Below, piece by piece: positions 34,237 to 42,305 of a stretch of 57,823 bases of DNA. Location: the NCBI GenBank assembly GCA_030536755.1, contig JAUNPJ010000017.1:1-57823 (forward strand), written 5' to 3'. The notes under the pieces were generated by a model that saw only the letters and a program-made list of their open reading frames with translations, was not told the origin of the DNA and searched no databases. Position numbers and translations under genes: made by a program. This DNA comes from Eubacteriales bacterium (GTDB lineage Bacteria; Bacillota; Clostridia; Lachnospirales; Lachnospiraceae). Position 1 is the first letter of the stretch. Each line of letters opens with the position of its first letter.

Positions 34237-34283
34237 TAACTATTCAGTAGGTAATATCCCGCGAGGTGTTTTCATGCATTTTA

Positions 34284-34336
34284 GGAGGCTCTATTTCGGC
34301 AGAGTAAAATCTGTCGAGATAGAGCCTCCGTTTTTT
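34284..34336. terminator. Bidirectional terminator between glgB and the GntR gene
   Basis: GGAGGCTCTATTTCGGCAGA pairs with TCTGTCGAGATAGAGCCTCC around a short A-rich loop, followed by GTTTTTT. Strong 19-20-bp stem between convergent genes. Confidence 0.9.
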
Positions 34337-34361
34337 ATTTTTATTTTATGGATGTATTTGG

Positions 34362-35042
34362 TTAAAGTAATTCTTCGGCCATTTCCTGCATGTGTTTTTC
34401 CATCGCCGCTCTGGCAGCGTGGGCATCGTGTGCTTTGGCGGCGTCGAGAATGGCCTTGTGGGATTTCAGACCGGAAGCGTTTCCGCGGCGGTGGACAATG
34501 TCTTTCATAGCACGGGAGAGGTTGCCGCAGATCATCTGATAGGCGGCTTCCAGAACCTGGTTGCCGCAGCAGGAGGCAAGGGTTGTATGGAAGGTCACGT
34601 CTGCATTGGCGAATGCGGCTTCGTTTTGCTGCATGGAGCACATGTCATCATACGCTTTCTGCAGTCTTGCCAGATCCTCGTCTGTCATGCGGGAGACTGC
34701 CAGCTCACACAAGGGTCCTTCCATGACACAGCGAAACTCCAGCAGTTCCCGAAATTCCTGGTCACTCAGACCGATGGGAATGCTTACTCTGGACATGGCT
34801 TCGCTGATGGAAAAATTGCGGACGTAGCTTCCGTCACCGACTTTTGTCTCAATCAAGCCCTCACCGGCAAGTTTCTGGAGTGCGTTTCGCACCGTTACGC
34901 GGCTGACACCGAAGGTCTCGCACAGCTGCATTTCACCGGGAAGGCGTTCGCCCGGTTTCCAGCTCCCTTTTTCAATGTTTTTTTTCATCTGTGAGATGAC
35001 CTGATCGCTGACGCTGTTTCGTGTTACCTGATGTAAACCCAT
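34362..35042 (-). CDS. GntR-family (FadR/FCD) regulator
   Basis: A 226-residue regulator. The N-terminal winged helix has PGERLPGEMQLCETFGVSRVTVRNALQKLAGEGLIETKVGDGSYV; residues about 95-215 form an all-helical FCD ligand domain with metal-binding-type His/Asp positions (FHTTLASCCGN, SHKAILDAAKAHD). It lies downstream of and on the same strand as the aldolase and the dehydratase, and is probably their repressor, binding the palindrome at 37797-37823 and responding to a sugar acid or its 2-keto-3-deoxy derivative. Confidence 0.88.
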   Translation of the reverse strand: MGLHQVTRNSVSDQVISQMKKNIEKGSWKPGERLPGEMQLCETFGVSRVTVRNALQKLAGEGLIETKVGDGSYVRNFSISEAMSRVSIPIGLSDQEFRELLEFRCVMEGPLCELAVSRMTDEDLARLQKAYDDMCSMQQNEAAFANADVTFHTTLASCCGNQVLEAAYQMICGNLSRAMKDIVHRRGNASGLKSHKAILDAAKAHDAHAARAAMEKHMQEMAEELL

Positions 35043-35111
35043 GGTTGTTTGTACCTCCTGTCTGGCAGTCTTTGTATGTTATCGCCTGTTGCTGTTGTTT
35101 TCTGTGTTTGA

Positions 35112-36011
35112 TTATACCGCGAGAATGCCCTCTCTTACAAGGAATTCATGTACTTTTTTCTGTTCTGTCTCGTCAAGATCCGGCATCGGGAAGGTACATT
35201 TCGCATGTTCGATGAAGCCGCACTGGCGAACTGCCTCTTTGACATACGGAACAAACGGAGCTCCGATGAAGTAAATATCCATGCAGCGATTGATTTTCTG
35301 CTGGAAAAGAGCGGCCTGTTCCAGATTACCGGCGTTGATTGCTTTTACCCAGTCGGTACAGAGTTTCGGAACGATGTTGGACATACCGCAGATCGCGCCG
35401 TCTCCTCCGGACAGTACGTTGTGGGCGAAGTTATCATCAAAACCGGAGTAAATTTCAAAGTCCGAGCGGACTGGCTTTACGGCCTTGATCAGTTCTCTGG
35501 TGTGATCCATACCGGAGATGGTGTCTTTGATGCCGACGATGTTGCTGTTTTCCTCTGCGAGGCGGCGGACAACAGAAGGGCTGATGGTGTAGCCTGTGCG
35601 GTCCGGGAAGTTGTAGATATATACCGGTCCATGGATCTCTCTTGCCATGCGGCTGTAAAAATCATACATTTCGTTGTCTCCAAAGCAGAAGTAGAACGGC
35701 GGTACGATCATAACGGCGTCTGCTCCTGCATCCAGACAAGTGTTGGAAAGCGGCGCGATTTCCTCCGCAATCATGTTTGCAGTGCCGATGATGACTTTCA
35801 TACGGCCTGCGATGCGTTCTACGGCAAAACGCGCAAGTTCTTCACGCTGCTGCAGTGTCTGTCCAAAAAATTCTCCGAGGCTGCCTCCGATCAGAACGCC
35901 GTCGATGTCGTTGGCGATCAGATTGTCATAGAGGCGGCCTGCACTTTCAAAATCAATGGTACCGTCCTGGTGGAACGGTGTAATTGCCGGGCAAATCCAT
36001 TTTGCATTCAT
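35112..36011 (-). CDS. DHDPS/KDG-type aldolase family protein
   Basis: A 299-residue class I aldolase of the DapA/NanA family. ATG 36011 is chosen because AGGAGGAAAGAAC precedes it. Schiff-base Lys lies in VGIKDTISG and the catalytic Tyr in YIYNFPDRTGY; GGSLGEFF resembles the G(S/T)TGE carboxylate-binding loop. Beside an IlvD/Edd dehydratase and a GntR regulator, the likely task is cleavage of a 2-keto-3-deoxy sugar acid to pyruvate and an aldehyde, rather than lysine synthesis. 19 bases separate it from the dehydratase gene. Confidence 0.85.
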   Translation of the reverse strand: MNAKWICPAITPFHQDGTIDFESAGRLYDNLIANDIDGVLIGGSLGEFFGQTLQQREELARFAVERIAGRMKVIIGTANMIAEEIAPLSNTCLDAGADAVMIVPPFYFCFGDNEMYDFYSRMAREIHGPVYIYNFPDRTGYTISPSVVRRLAEENSNIVGIKDTISGMDHTRELIKAVKPVRSDFEIYSGFDDNFAHNVLSGGDGAICGMSNIVPKLCTDWVKAINAGNLEQAALFQQKINRCMDIYFIGAPFVPYVKEAVRQCGFIEHAKCTFPMPDLDETEQKKVHEFLVREGILAV

Positions 36012-36030
36012 TGTTCTTTCCTCCTGTTTT

Positions 36031-37749
36031 TTAATCAAGTCCCGCACCCTGCATGGCGCTCAGTGCGTGTTCGGTGTATCGTTTGTAAAAGCCTTTTCTG
36101 GCTGGTCTTGGGATAATTTCTTTTTTGCTTCTCTCTGCAAGAATTGCAGCGGCTTCGTCCGGTGTCACTTCTTTTCCGGACAAGCCCACAAGGTTGAGGC
36201 TGCGTGCCTCAATGTCGTACTGGATCAAATCTCCCTCTTCGATGAAGGCGATTGGTCCGCCGGCAGCGGCTTCAGGGCTGATGTGTCCGATGGCAGCACC
36301 GCGGGTAGCACCGGAAAAACGTCCGTCTGTGATGAGAGCGACGTGACCGTTTAAGGATTCGTCGCAGACGATGGCTTCTGTAGTCATGAGCATTTCCGGC
36401 ATGCCGCATCCGCGCGGTCCTTCGTAGCGGATGACGATGACATCACCCGGGTTGATTTTTTTGTCAACAACGGCCTGGTAGGCATCCTCTTCCTCGTTGA
36501 ATACGCGGGCAGGACCGGTGAATACACGCTGGGAGAGTGCAACGGCAGAATATTTGACAACACTGCCTTCCGGGGCGATGTTTCCTTTGAGGATGGCAAC
36601 GCTTCCCTTTTCGGTGGCCTTTTCTACCGGGAAAATGACTTCGTCCCGGGTGAGCCCATAGTTATGGAGATAGCCGAGGTTGCGCTCGAAGAAGTTGTCT
36701 TTTTGCAGATCTTCCAGATTTTCACCCAATGTTTTTCCTGTTACAGTCATGACATCCAGATCCAGCATATCTTTCAGGAGAAGCTGTACATAAGGGATGC
36801 CGCCTGCGAACCAGAAGCTTTCCGTCAGGTGTTTTCCGCTTGGTGTGACATTTCCGAGATGAGGCACCTGATGGTTGATCTCATCAAACAGTTCAATCGG
36901 CATGTCGTATCCCAGTTCACGTGCAATGCTTGGCAGATGCAGTGTGGCATTTGTGCTGCCGCCGATGGCACTGTGTACGATCAGTGCATTGCGAAATGCT
37001 GCCGGGGTCATGATATCCGAAACAAGGATATTTTTTTCAACAAGCTGCATGATGCTGCGGCCCGCCTGGCGTGCATAGCGAAGAATGTCGGTCATGGTGG
37101 CAGGGGCGAGTGCGGAGCCTGGCAGTGCCATACCGAGAGCTTCTGCCATGCACTGCATGGTGCTTGCCGTACCGAGGAAGGTACAGGCACCGACGGAAGG
37201 ACAGCCGGTCAGGTAGTAATCGCGGATTTCCTGCGGGGAGATGGCATCCTTGCGTTTCTGGCGAAGAGAGATGTCGCCTGCCACAAGGCTTGTGGTCTGG
37301 TTGGGGCCGGGACGCATGCTGCCTCCGGGGATAAAGATGGTCGGAATGTTCATGCGGGCGGCTGCTTTCAGGTGAGCCGGAATGGACTTGTCACAGCTGC
37401 TGGACAGAATCATGCCGTCCCAAGGTACCGCGCTTGCGTGGACTTCTACCATATCTGCAATGGCTTCACGGGATGCGAGAACAACGTTCATACCGTTATG
37501 TCCCTGCGCGCATCCGTCGCAGACATCGGTGGTGTGGTAGTGTGCAGGGAAACCGCCTTTTTCAAATACGCCGATTTCTGCCTGTTTGGCGAGCTGGTGG
37601 AGATGAACACTGCCTGGGTGAGAATCGCCGTACACATCCTCAATCATGATCTGAGGCTTTTCGATGTCGGTGTCATCCCAGCCGCTTCCCATCTCAAGGG
37701 CATTGAACTGCGCCCACCAGAGACGCTCTTGGGCACTTTTTTGCTTCAT
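36031..37749 (-). CDS. IlvD/Edd-family sugar-acid dehydratase
   Basis: A 572-residue iron-sulfur dehydratase. Cluster cysteines appear in CDGCAQGHNGM, SSSCDKSIPAHLKAA and TGCPSVGACTFLGTASTM; the C-terminal half has GPRGCGMPEMLM and ITDGRFSGATRG. Its company (aldolase, GntR regulator) indicates a sugar-acid dehydratase (xylonate, arabonate or gluconate type) giving a 2-keto-3-deoxy acid, rather than the IlvD of branched-chain amino-acid synthesis. First gene of the leftward operon, ATG 37749 behind AAGGAGGTTCCC. No transporter belongs to the operon. Confidence 0.87.
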   Translation of the reverse strand: MKQKSAQERLWWAQFNALEMGSGWDDTDIEKPQIMIEDVYGDSHPGSVHLHQLAKQAEIGVFEKGGFPAHYHTTDVCDGCAQGHNGMNVVLASREAIADMVEVHASAVPWDGMILSSSCDKSIPAHLKAAARMNIPTIFIPGGSMRPGPNQTTSLVAGDISLRQKRKDAISPQEIRDYYLTGCPSVGACTFLGTASTMQCMAEALGMALPGSALAPATMTDILRYARQAGRSIMQLVEKNILVSDIMTPAAFRNALIVHSAIGGSTNATLHLPSIARELGYDMPIELFDEINHQVPHLGNVTPSGKHLTESFWFAGGIPYVQLLLKDMLDLDVMTVTGKTLGENLEDLQKDNFFERNLGYLHNYGLTRDEVIFPVEKATEKGSVAILKGNIAPEGSVVKYSAVALSQRVFTGPARVFNEEEDAYQAVVDKKINPGDVIVIRYEGPRGCGMPEMLMTTEAIVCDESLNGHVALITDGRFSGATRGAAIGHISPEAAAGGPIAFIEEGDLIQYDIEARSLNLVGLSGKEVTPDEAAAILAERSKKEIIPRPARKGFYKRYTEHALSAMQGAGLD

Positions 37750-37796
37750 AGGGAACCTCCTTAAAAGATAAATTTTTATGAATGATGATTTTTGAA

Positions 37797-37823
37797 AAAT
37801 CTGTATACCTGTATTACAGATTT
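37797..37823. promoter_or_regulatory. GntR-type operator palindrome
   Basis: AAATCTGTA at 37797-37805 and its exact inverse TACAGATTT at 37815-37823, nine bases apart, touching the -10 of the sugar-acid operon on the downstream side. A classic repressor site position. Confidence 0.65.
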
Positions 37824-37852
37824 AGAATAAAAGAAGTGCAGGAAAAAGTCAA
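37824..37852 (-). promoter_or_regulatory. Promoter of the sugar-acid operon
   Basis: Read leftwards: TTGACT (complement of 37847-37852), 17 bases, TATTCT (complement of 37824-37829). The operator lies over the start site. Confidence 0.65.
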
Positions 37853-37948
37853 GAATTTTCTTTGGAAATTTATAGGAAAATTTGGGAGTTCCGTTGTATA
37901 ATAAAAGGAATAAAAGAACGTGTATTTGTGATGGGGGAGGAATAAGCG

Positions 37949-38608
37949 ATGGGTTTTCATTCATATCGAAACATTGGTTTTTCTTTTACGGATGCAGAAG
38001 TAACCTGCAGAAAATGGAGAGATAAATTTTCAGGATTTGATTCAACGGGAAAGGAACGATACATAACTTTTACGAAGGATCAGGAGTATCTCTTGCTTTC
38101 ATATTATGGAACTGCGTATCGCCTGAACTGCAAAAATGGTGTTTTGGAAAAGAAAGATGGTACTTTATGGACGGACGGGCTTCAGATGAATGAAGCACTG
38201 GCAGTATATCATTATCTTGGGGATGGGACAGGAGAGGTTCATGAGATGGGAAACTGGGTTCCGGAGAGTGCTCTGGATCCAGTGCGTATTCGAAGCAGCG
38301 ACAGGACGGATCCGTTGTTTGCAAATTTTGCAAATGATTATTCCGGACGGGTTCGTGAACTGGAACAGCGATGTAAAATGGCCGGCGGAGAGTACGAAAA
38401 ATCGAACGGTGATACAGCGTGGATTTTTTTCCCTTTTCCAGAGATACCAATCAAGCTTGTTTTCTGGGAAAAAGATGAGGAGTTCTCTGCTCAGGTAAGG
38501 ATTTTTGTTCGTGAAAATGCAACCGATTATGTGCATTATGAGGCTGTCTCATTTATGATTGCGGATTTGTTTCAGAAGATAGATGCGCTAAGTGTTATAG
38601 AATCGTAA
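37949..38608 (+). CDS. DUF3786 domain-containing protein (second copy)
   Basis: A 219-residue soluble protein. It has the standard DUF3786 pattern: an early ITFTKDQEYLLLSYYGTAYRL strand pair, VYHYLGDG, GNWVPESAL, then IFFPFPEIPIKLVFWEKDEEF and ENATDYVHYEAVSFMIADLF. It is more complete at the N terminus than the gene at 159-773. No signal peptide. Start ATG 37949 follows GGGGGAGGAATAAGCG. Function unknown; alone between a divergent operon and a regulator gene. Confidence 0.82.
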   Translation: MGFHSYRNIGFSFTDAEVTCRKWRDKFSGFDSTGKERYITFTKDQEYLLLSYYGTAYRLNCKNGVLEKKDGTLWTDGLQMNEALAVYHYLGDGTGEVHEMGNWVPESALDPVRIRSSDRTDPLFANFANDYSGRVRELEQRCKMAGGEYEKSNGDTAWIFFPFPEIPIKLVFWEKDEEFSAQVRIFVRENATDYVHYEAVSFMIADLFQKIDALSVIES

Positions 38609-38705
38609 GTTCCGTGTAGAGGAGAAGAAAAATATGGAAGCAACTGAGAGTTGACAAATTGAAAGGTCGGCTTGGTGGCTTGCAACTACGCGAAAGTTTA
38701 TGCTG

Positions 38706-38740
38706 AAAGTATCTGATAAGGTACAGAACAGATACTTTTT
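38706..38740 (+). terminator. Terminator after the second DUF3786 gene
   Basis: AAAGTATCTG (38706-38715) pairs with CAGATACTTT (38729-38738), then TT. Moderately strong, 10-bp stem. Confidence 0.6.
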
Positions 38741-38769
38741 CAGATAAATAAGCGCAAGGAGGATAGTTT

Positions 38770-39759
38770 ATGATTTTAGCAGATAAAATCACGGAAGAAC
38801 GGAAAAGAAACGGATGGTCACAGGAGGAGCTGGCGGAGAAACTGGGGATTTCAAGACAGGCGGTTTCCAAATGGGAAAGTGCGGGATCCATTCCTGATTT
38901 ACAGAGGATTATACAATTGTCAGAATTGTTTGGCGTCAGTACAGATTACCTCTTAAAGGATGAAATGGATTCGTCTTCTTATATCAGCACAGAAGTAACT
39001 GAATCAGAGCCGGTATATCGAGTTTCTATAGAAGAAGCCAATTTGTTTCTTGATACGAAGAGAAAAGCTGCTCCCATTATCGCGAATGCTACTTCTATGT
39101 GTATTATCAGCCCGGCTCTTCTGGTATTGCTTGGCGGTATGGCGGATTCGCATGTGGGACATGTTTCAGAAGATCTGGCAGCGGGAACAGGATTAGTATT
39201 TTTATTTGGAATGATTGCAGCGGCAGTGTTTCTGTTTATCACCTGCGGTATGCGTGAGAGTCATATGGAACATCTCGAAAAGGAGAATTTTGAGACGGAG
39301 TATGGCGTATCCGGAATGGTAAAAGAAAAACGAAGTGCTTATGAAGTGATATTCTCCAGAGGCATTGCTGTTGGAACAGTTCTTTGTATTTTGGCAGTCG
39401 TTCCTCTTTTGTTGGTCGGGATTATGGAGGCGCCGGATTATGTCTGTTGTATATTCACAGCGTTGCTGCTGCTTTTGATTGCGGTAGGTGTGAATATGAT
39501 GATTCGCGTCAGCATCATTAAGAGCAGTTACGACACGCTTCTTCAGGAAGGCGAGTTTTCAAAATCAGAGAAGAGAGTAAAAAGAAAACTGAATGCACTT
39601 CATGGAGCTTACTGGTGTCTTGTAACTGCGATTTATCTTGGGTGGAGTTTTTGGACCATGCGCTGGCATTTTACATGGATTATCTGGCCTGTAGCTGGAG
39701 TGCTGTTTGCGGCAGTGTCTGCAATCATGAGACTTGTTGTTGGGGCAGAAGAGAATTAA
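38770..39759 (+). CDS. XRE-family HTH membrane regulator
   Basis: A 329-residue protein. Residues 1-62 form a Cro/C1 helix-turn-helix (RKRNGWSQEELAEKLGISRQAVSKWESAGSIPDL). From about residue 105 there are about six membrane helices (SMCIISPALLVLLGG, LVFLFGMIAAAVFLFI, VLCILAVVPLLLVGI, IFTALLLLLIAVGV and two near the end). Membrane-bound XRE regulators of this type are common in Lachnospiraceae and may sense envelope stress; the target is unknown. AGGAGGATAG precedes ATG 38770. Confidence 0.85.
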   Translation: MILADKITEERKRNGWSQEELAEKLGISRQAVSKWESAGSIPDLQRIIQLSELFGVSTDYLLKDEMDSSSYISTEVTESEPVYRVSIEEANLFLDTKRKAAPIIANATSMCIISPALLVLLGGMADSHVGHVSEDLAAGTGLVFLFGMIAAAVFLFITCGMRESHMEHLEKENFETEYGVSGMVKEKRSAYEVIFSRGIAVGTVLCILAVVPLLLVGIMEAPDYVCCIFTALLLLLIAVGVNMMIRVSIIKSSYDTLLQEGEFSKSEKRVKRKLNALHGAYWCLVTAIYLGWSFWTMRWHFTWIIWPVAGVLFAAVSAIMRLVVGAEEN

Positions 39760-39765
39760 AAATGA

Positions 39766-40542
39766 TTATAAAAGATGCAAACGAGAAGAAATCCTCAGGA
39801 TGTCCCATCTGGAAGATACATTCATTTTCTTAAAGAGATTCTGCAGGTGTTTTTGTACAGTGTGCTCGGTAATGCCGAGTTCCCGTGCCATTTCATCGCT
39901 GTTGCAATACTGATAAATCAGCGCGAGCAGCTCTGTCTCCCGATTTGTCAGAGCGTATTGCTGTCTCATTGCTTCCAGATCTGAGTCAGATATGGAATGT
40001 GAAGATTTCTTTGTTTTGCATAAATGATGAATCAAAAGGTTTAAGTGGGCGCCGCAGGAGCGAAGGTAGAACATATCTTCATCCGAGAAGGCGCCGTCTA
40101 TTTTTGTACGGAATAAGGTCAGGATGCCGAGAATCGTGCCTTCATAAGTGATACTGTACTGAAGCGTATCGAAAATATTATATTTTGCATAGCAGTGTTT
40201 GTAGATAAAGGAGCTGACTCTTTTTGTCTCATCGATCAGGTCGCTTTCTCTTACAAGTGTCGATTCCTGGCCGTGCATGAGCCAGAGAAGGTTATCTCTG
40301 TCGGAATTTTTGATATATTCGTTTTCGGCGTCTGTAAAAAAATCAGGAAAACAGATGGGCGTGTGAAACTGGATGTTGGCAGTAGTTTTATCAATATCAC
40401 ACAGCAGTATGCTCGCATAGCTGAATGGAATCAGCATTTTCAGCTTGGAAAAGAACTGACTTTTCAGGTCGGTAAGTTCGTGGCATTTGTTCAGACTGTA
40501 GATGATTTCGTTGTACATGAGAAATTCATTTTTTTCAATCAT
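39766..40542 (-). CDS. LuxR-family regulator with GAF-like domain
   Basis: A 258-residue regulator; ATG 40542 is chosen because GAAAGGAAAAATC precedes it. Residues about 15-165 look like a GAF sensor domain (PFSYASILLCDID, YEGTILGILTLF). Residues about 195-258 hold the LuxR HTH: LTNRETELLALIYQ, NSDEMARELGITEHTVQKHLQNLFKKM. It is divergent from the putrescine cluster, separated by 215 bases, and is the likely activator of that cluster. Confidence 0.85.
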   Translation of the reverse strand: MIEKNEFLMYNEIIYSLNKCHELTDLKSQFFSKLKMLIPFSYASILLCDIDKTTANIQFHTPICFPDFFTDAENEYIKNSDRDNLLWLMHGQESTLVRESDLIDETKRVSSFIYKHCYAKYNIFDTLQYSITYEGTILGILTLFRTKIDGAFSDEDMFYLRSCGAHLNLLIHHLCKTKKSSHSISDSDLEAMRQQYALTNRETELLALIYQYCNSDEMARELGITEHTVQKHLQNLFKKMNVSSRWDILRISSRLHLL

Positions 40543-40700
40543 GATTTTTCCTTTCAAAAATATGGAATGATAAGATAAAAATACCACGAAAACTACTTAT
40601 TTTCAAGTAGTAATACTTATTATAGAGTATAAATTGCTTGTTAATAATCATTGAAAAGCAGTAATCGATGTGTTAGTATAATGGCAACAAAGATGCAAAG

Positions 40701-40730
40701 AGGCATACAGTTTCGGCTGTATGCCTTTTC
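40701..40730 (+). terminator. Hairpin in the leader of the aldehyde dehydrogenase gene
   Basis: AGGCATACAG, loop TTTCGG, CTGTATGCCT, then TTTC. It lies between a TATAAT box (40677-40682) and ATG 40758, so it could attenuate the putrescine operon. Confidence 0.55.
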
Positions 40731-40757
40731 TATTTCAGGTATAAAGTGGGAGATTTT

Positions 40758-42239
40758 ATGGAAATAAAAAAACTTTTTATTGATGGAAAATGGACAGAAG
40801 GAAGCAGCGGAAAAACATTCAAGAGTATCAACCCGTCAAACGGAGAGGTGCTTGCAGAGATTGCAGAAGCTTCGATTGAGGATGTGAGAACTGCGATTGC
40901 CGCAGCAAAGAAATCTTTTTATAAGACAAGAGAGTGGAGAGACATGGATTCTCAGACAAGAGGGGACATGCTTTTGAAAATCGCAGATGCGATCGATGCA
41001 AATAAAGAAGAATTCGCGAGACTGGACTGTATGGATCATGGCAAGCCGTTGAGAGAGGCGGAAGCGGATGTCGATGATGCGGTTCACAATTTCAGATATT
41101 ATGCCAGCCTGATCAAAACGCCGCATGGTGGTGTGTATGAAGTAAACGAAGGCTTTGGAAAAATGCACAGCTATACCGTTCACGAACCGACTGGTGTCTG
41201 TGCACTCATTACTCCGTGGAACTACCCTCTTTTGATGGGGGTGTGGAAACTGGCACCGGCGCTTGCGGCGGGAAACAGCGTCGTATTCAAACCGGCAAGC
41301 AATTGTGTATTGTCAAGCATTCGACTGTTTGAAATTTTCGAGGAAGTGGGAATGCCGGCAGGAAGCTGCAACCTGATTCTTGGACCGGGAGGAACGATTG
41401 GAAATGAGCTGGCTGAGAATAAAGATGTGGATATGGTTACCTTCACAGGTTCTACAGAGGTTGGACAGTCCATCATGAGAGCTGCCGCAAGCAATGTGAA
41501 AAAGATTGGACTGGAGCTTGGCGGAAAATCACCAAATGTGATTTTTGCAGACGCAGATCTGGAAGGCGCTGTGGAATGGGCGATGATCGGAATCTTTTTG
41601 AATCAGGGCGAGATTTGTTCCGCCGGTTCGAGAATTCTCGTAGAGGAAAGTATCAAAGATCAGTTCGTGAAACGTCTTGCCGAGAGAGCAAATGCGATCA
41701 CAATCGGTAATCCGCTGGAGAATCCGGATATGGGTCCGCTCGTGTCGGAAAGCCATATGAAGAAAGTGCTTGCGTATATTGAGAAAGGAAAAAGCGAAGG
41801 TGCAACTTTAGTATGCGGAGGCGAACGATATACAGAAGGTGATTGTGCAAAAGGTTATTATGTAAGACCGACCATCTTTGATGACTGTACCGATGATATG
41901 ACGATTGTAAAGGAAGAAATTTTCGGACCGGTCGTGACAGTACAGACATTTAAAACCGAGGAAGAGGCCATCGAGATGGCAAACAATACGCCGTATGGTC
42001 TCGCGGGAGCCGTATTTACAGCGGATGGTTCGAGAGCTTTGCGAGTGATCAAGGAAATCAGAGCCGGTATCACCTGGATTAACTGCTATAACCCATGCTT
42101 CAACGAAGCACCGTGGGGAGGCTATAAGATGAGCGGTATCGGAAGAGAACTGGGAGTTCACGGTCTGGAAGAATATCAGGAAATTAAGCAGATCAATATC
42201 AATTTGAATCCGGGTATTGTCGGATGGTATGAACATTAA
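40758..42239 (+). CDS. NAD-dependent aldehyde dehydrogenase (aminobutyraldehyde type)
   Basis: A 493-residue ALDH superfamily enzyme. ATG 40758 follows GTGGGAG. Catalytic residues are E253 (LELGGKSPN) and C287 (NQGEICSAGSR); the NAD loop is FTGSTEVGQSIM, and ITPWNYPLLMGVWKLAPALAAGN is a standard block. The substrate is inferred from the next gene, a putrescine aminotransferase: 4-aminobutanal would be oxidised to GABA. Betaine aldehyde is the other common substrate in this branch. Confidence 0.9.
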   Translation: MEIKKLFIDGKWTEGSSGKTFKSINPSNGEVLAEIAEASIEDVRTAIAAAKKSFYKTREWRDMDSQTRGDMLLKIADAIDANKEEFARLDCMDHGKPLREAEADVDDAVHNFRYYASLIKTPHGGVYEVNEGFGKMHSYTVHEPTGVCALITPWNYPLLMGVWKLAPALAAGNSVVFKPASNCVLSSIRLFEIFEEVGMPAGSCNLILGPGGTIGNELAENKDVDMVTFTGSTEVGQSIMRAAASNVKKIGLELGGKSPNVIFADADLEGAVEWAMIGIFLNQGEICSAGSRILVEESIKDQFVKRLAERANAITIGNPLENPDMGPLVSESHMKKVLAYIEKGKSEGATLVCGGERYTEGDCAKGYYVRPTIFDDCTDDMTIVKEEIFGPVVTVQTFKTEEEAIEMANNTPYGLAGAVFTADGSRALRVIKEIRAGITWINCYNPCFNEAPWGGYKMSGIGRELGVHGLEEYQEIKQININLNPGIVGWYEH

Positions 42240-42305
42240 TCATAGAAAACTTGTTAACAGGTATGAAACAGAGAGAAATCTGTGAGACGAAAGGGGAAAT
42301 ATAGA

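Noticed and set aside
34235-34249. AGTAACTATTCAGTA at the glgB stop, identical to the IS66 left end at 7017
   Set aside because: A 15-base match is about what chance gives between two positions in a window this size, and no other IS66 sequence lies near glgB. An old IS end remains possible.
36031-37749. Calling the IlvD/Edd gene ilvD of branched-chain amino-acid synthesis
   Set aside because: No ilv genes adjoin it; the aldolase and GntR regulator point to sugar-acid breakdown.
35148-37764. Long plus-strand frames (322 and 366 codons) opposite the aldolase and dehydratase genes
   Set aside because: They are mirror frames of well-supported minus-strand genes, have no ribosome sites and match no family.
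40651-40682. TTGAAA and TATAAT upstream of the aldehyde dehydrogenase gene
   Set aside because: The spacing is 20 bases, too long for a confident sigma-A promoter, though an activator-dependent promoter is possible.
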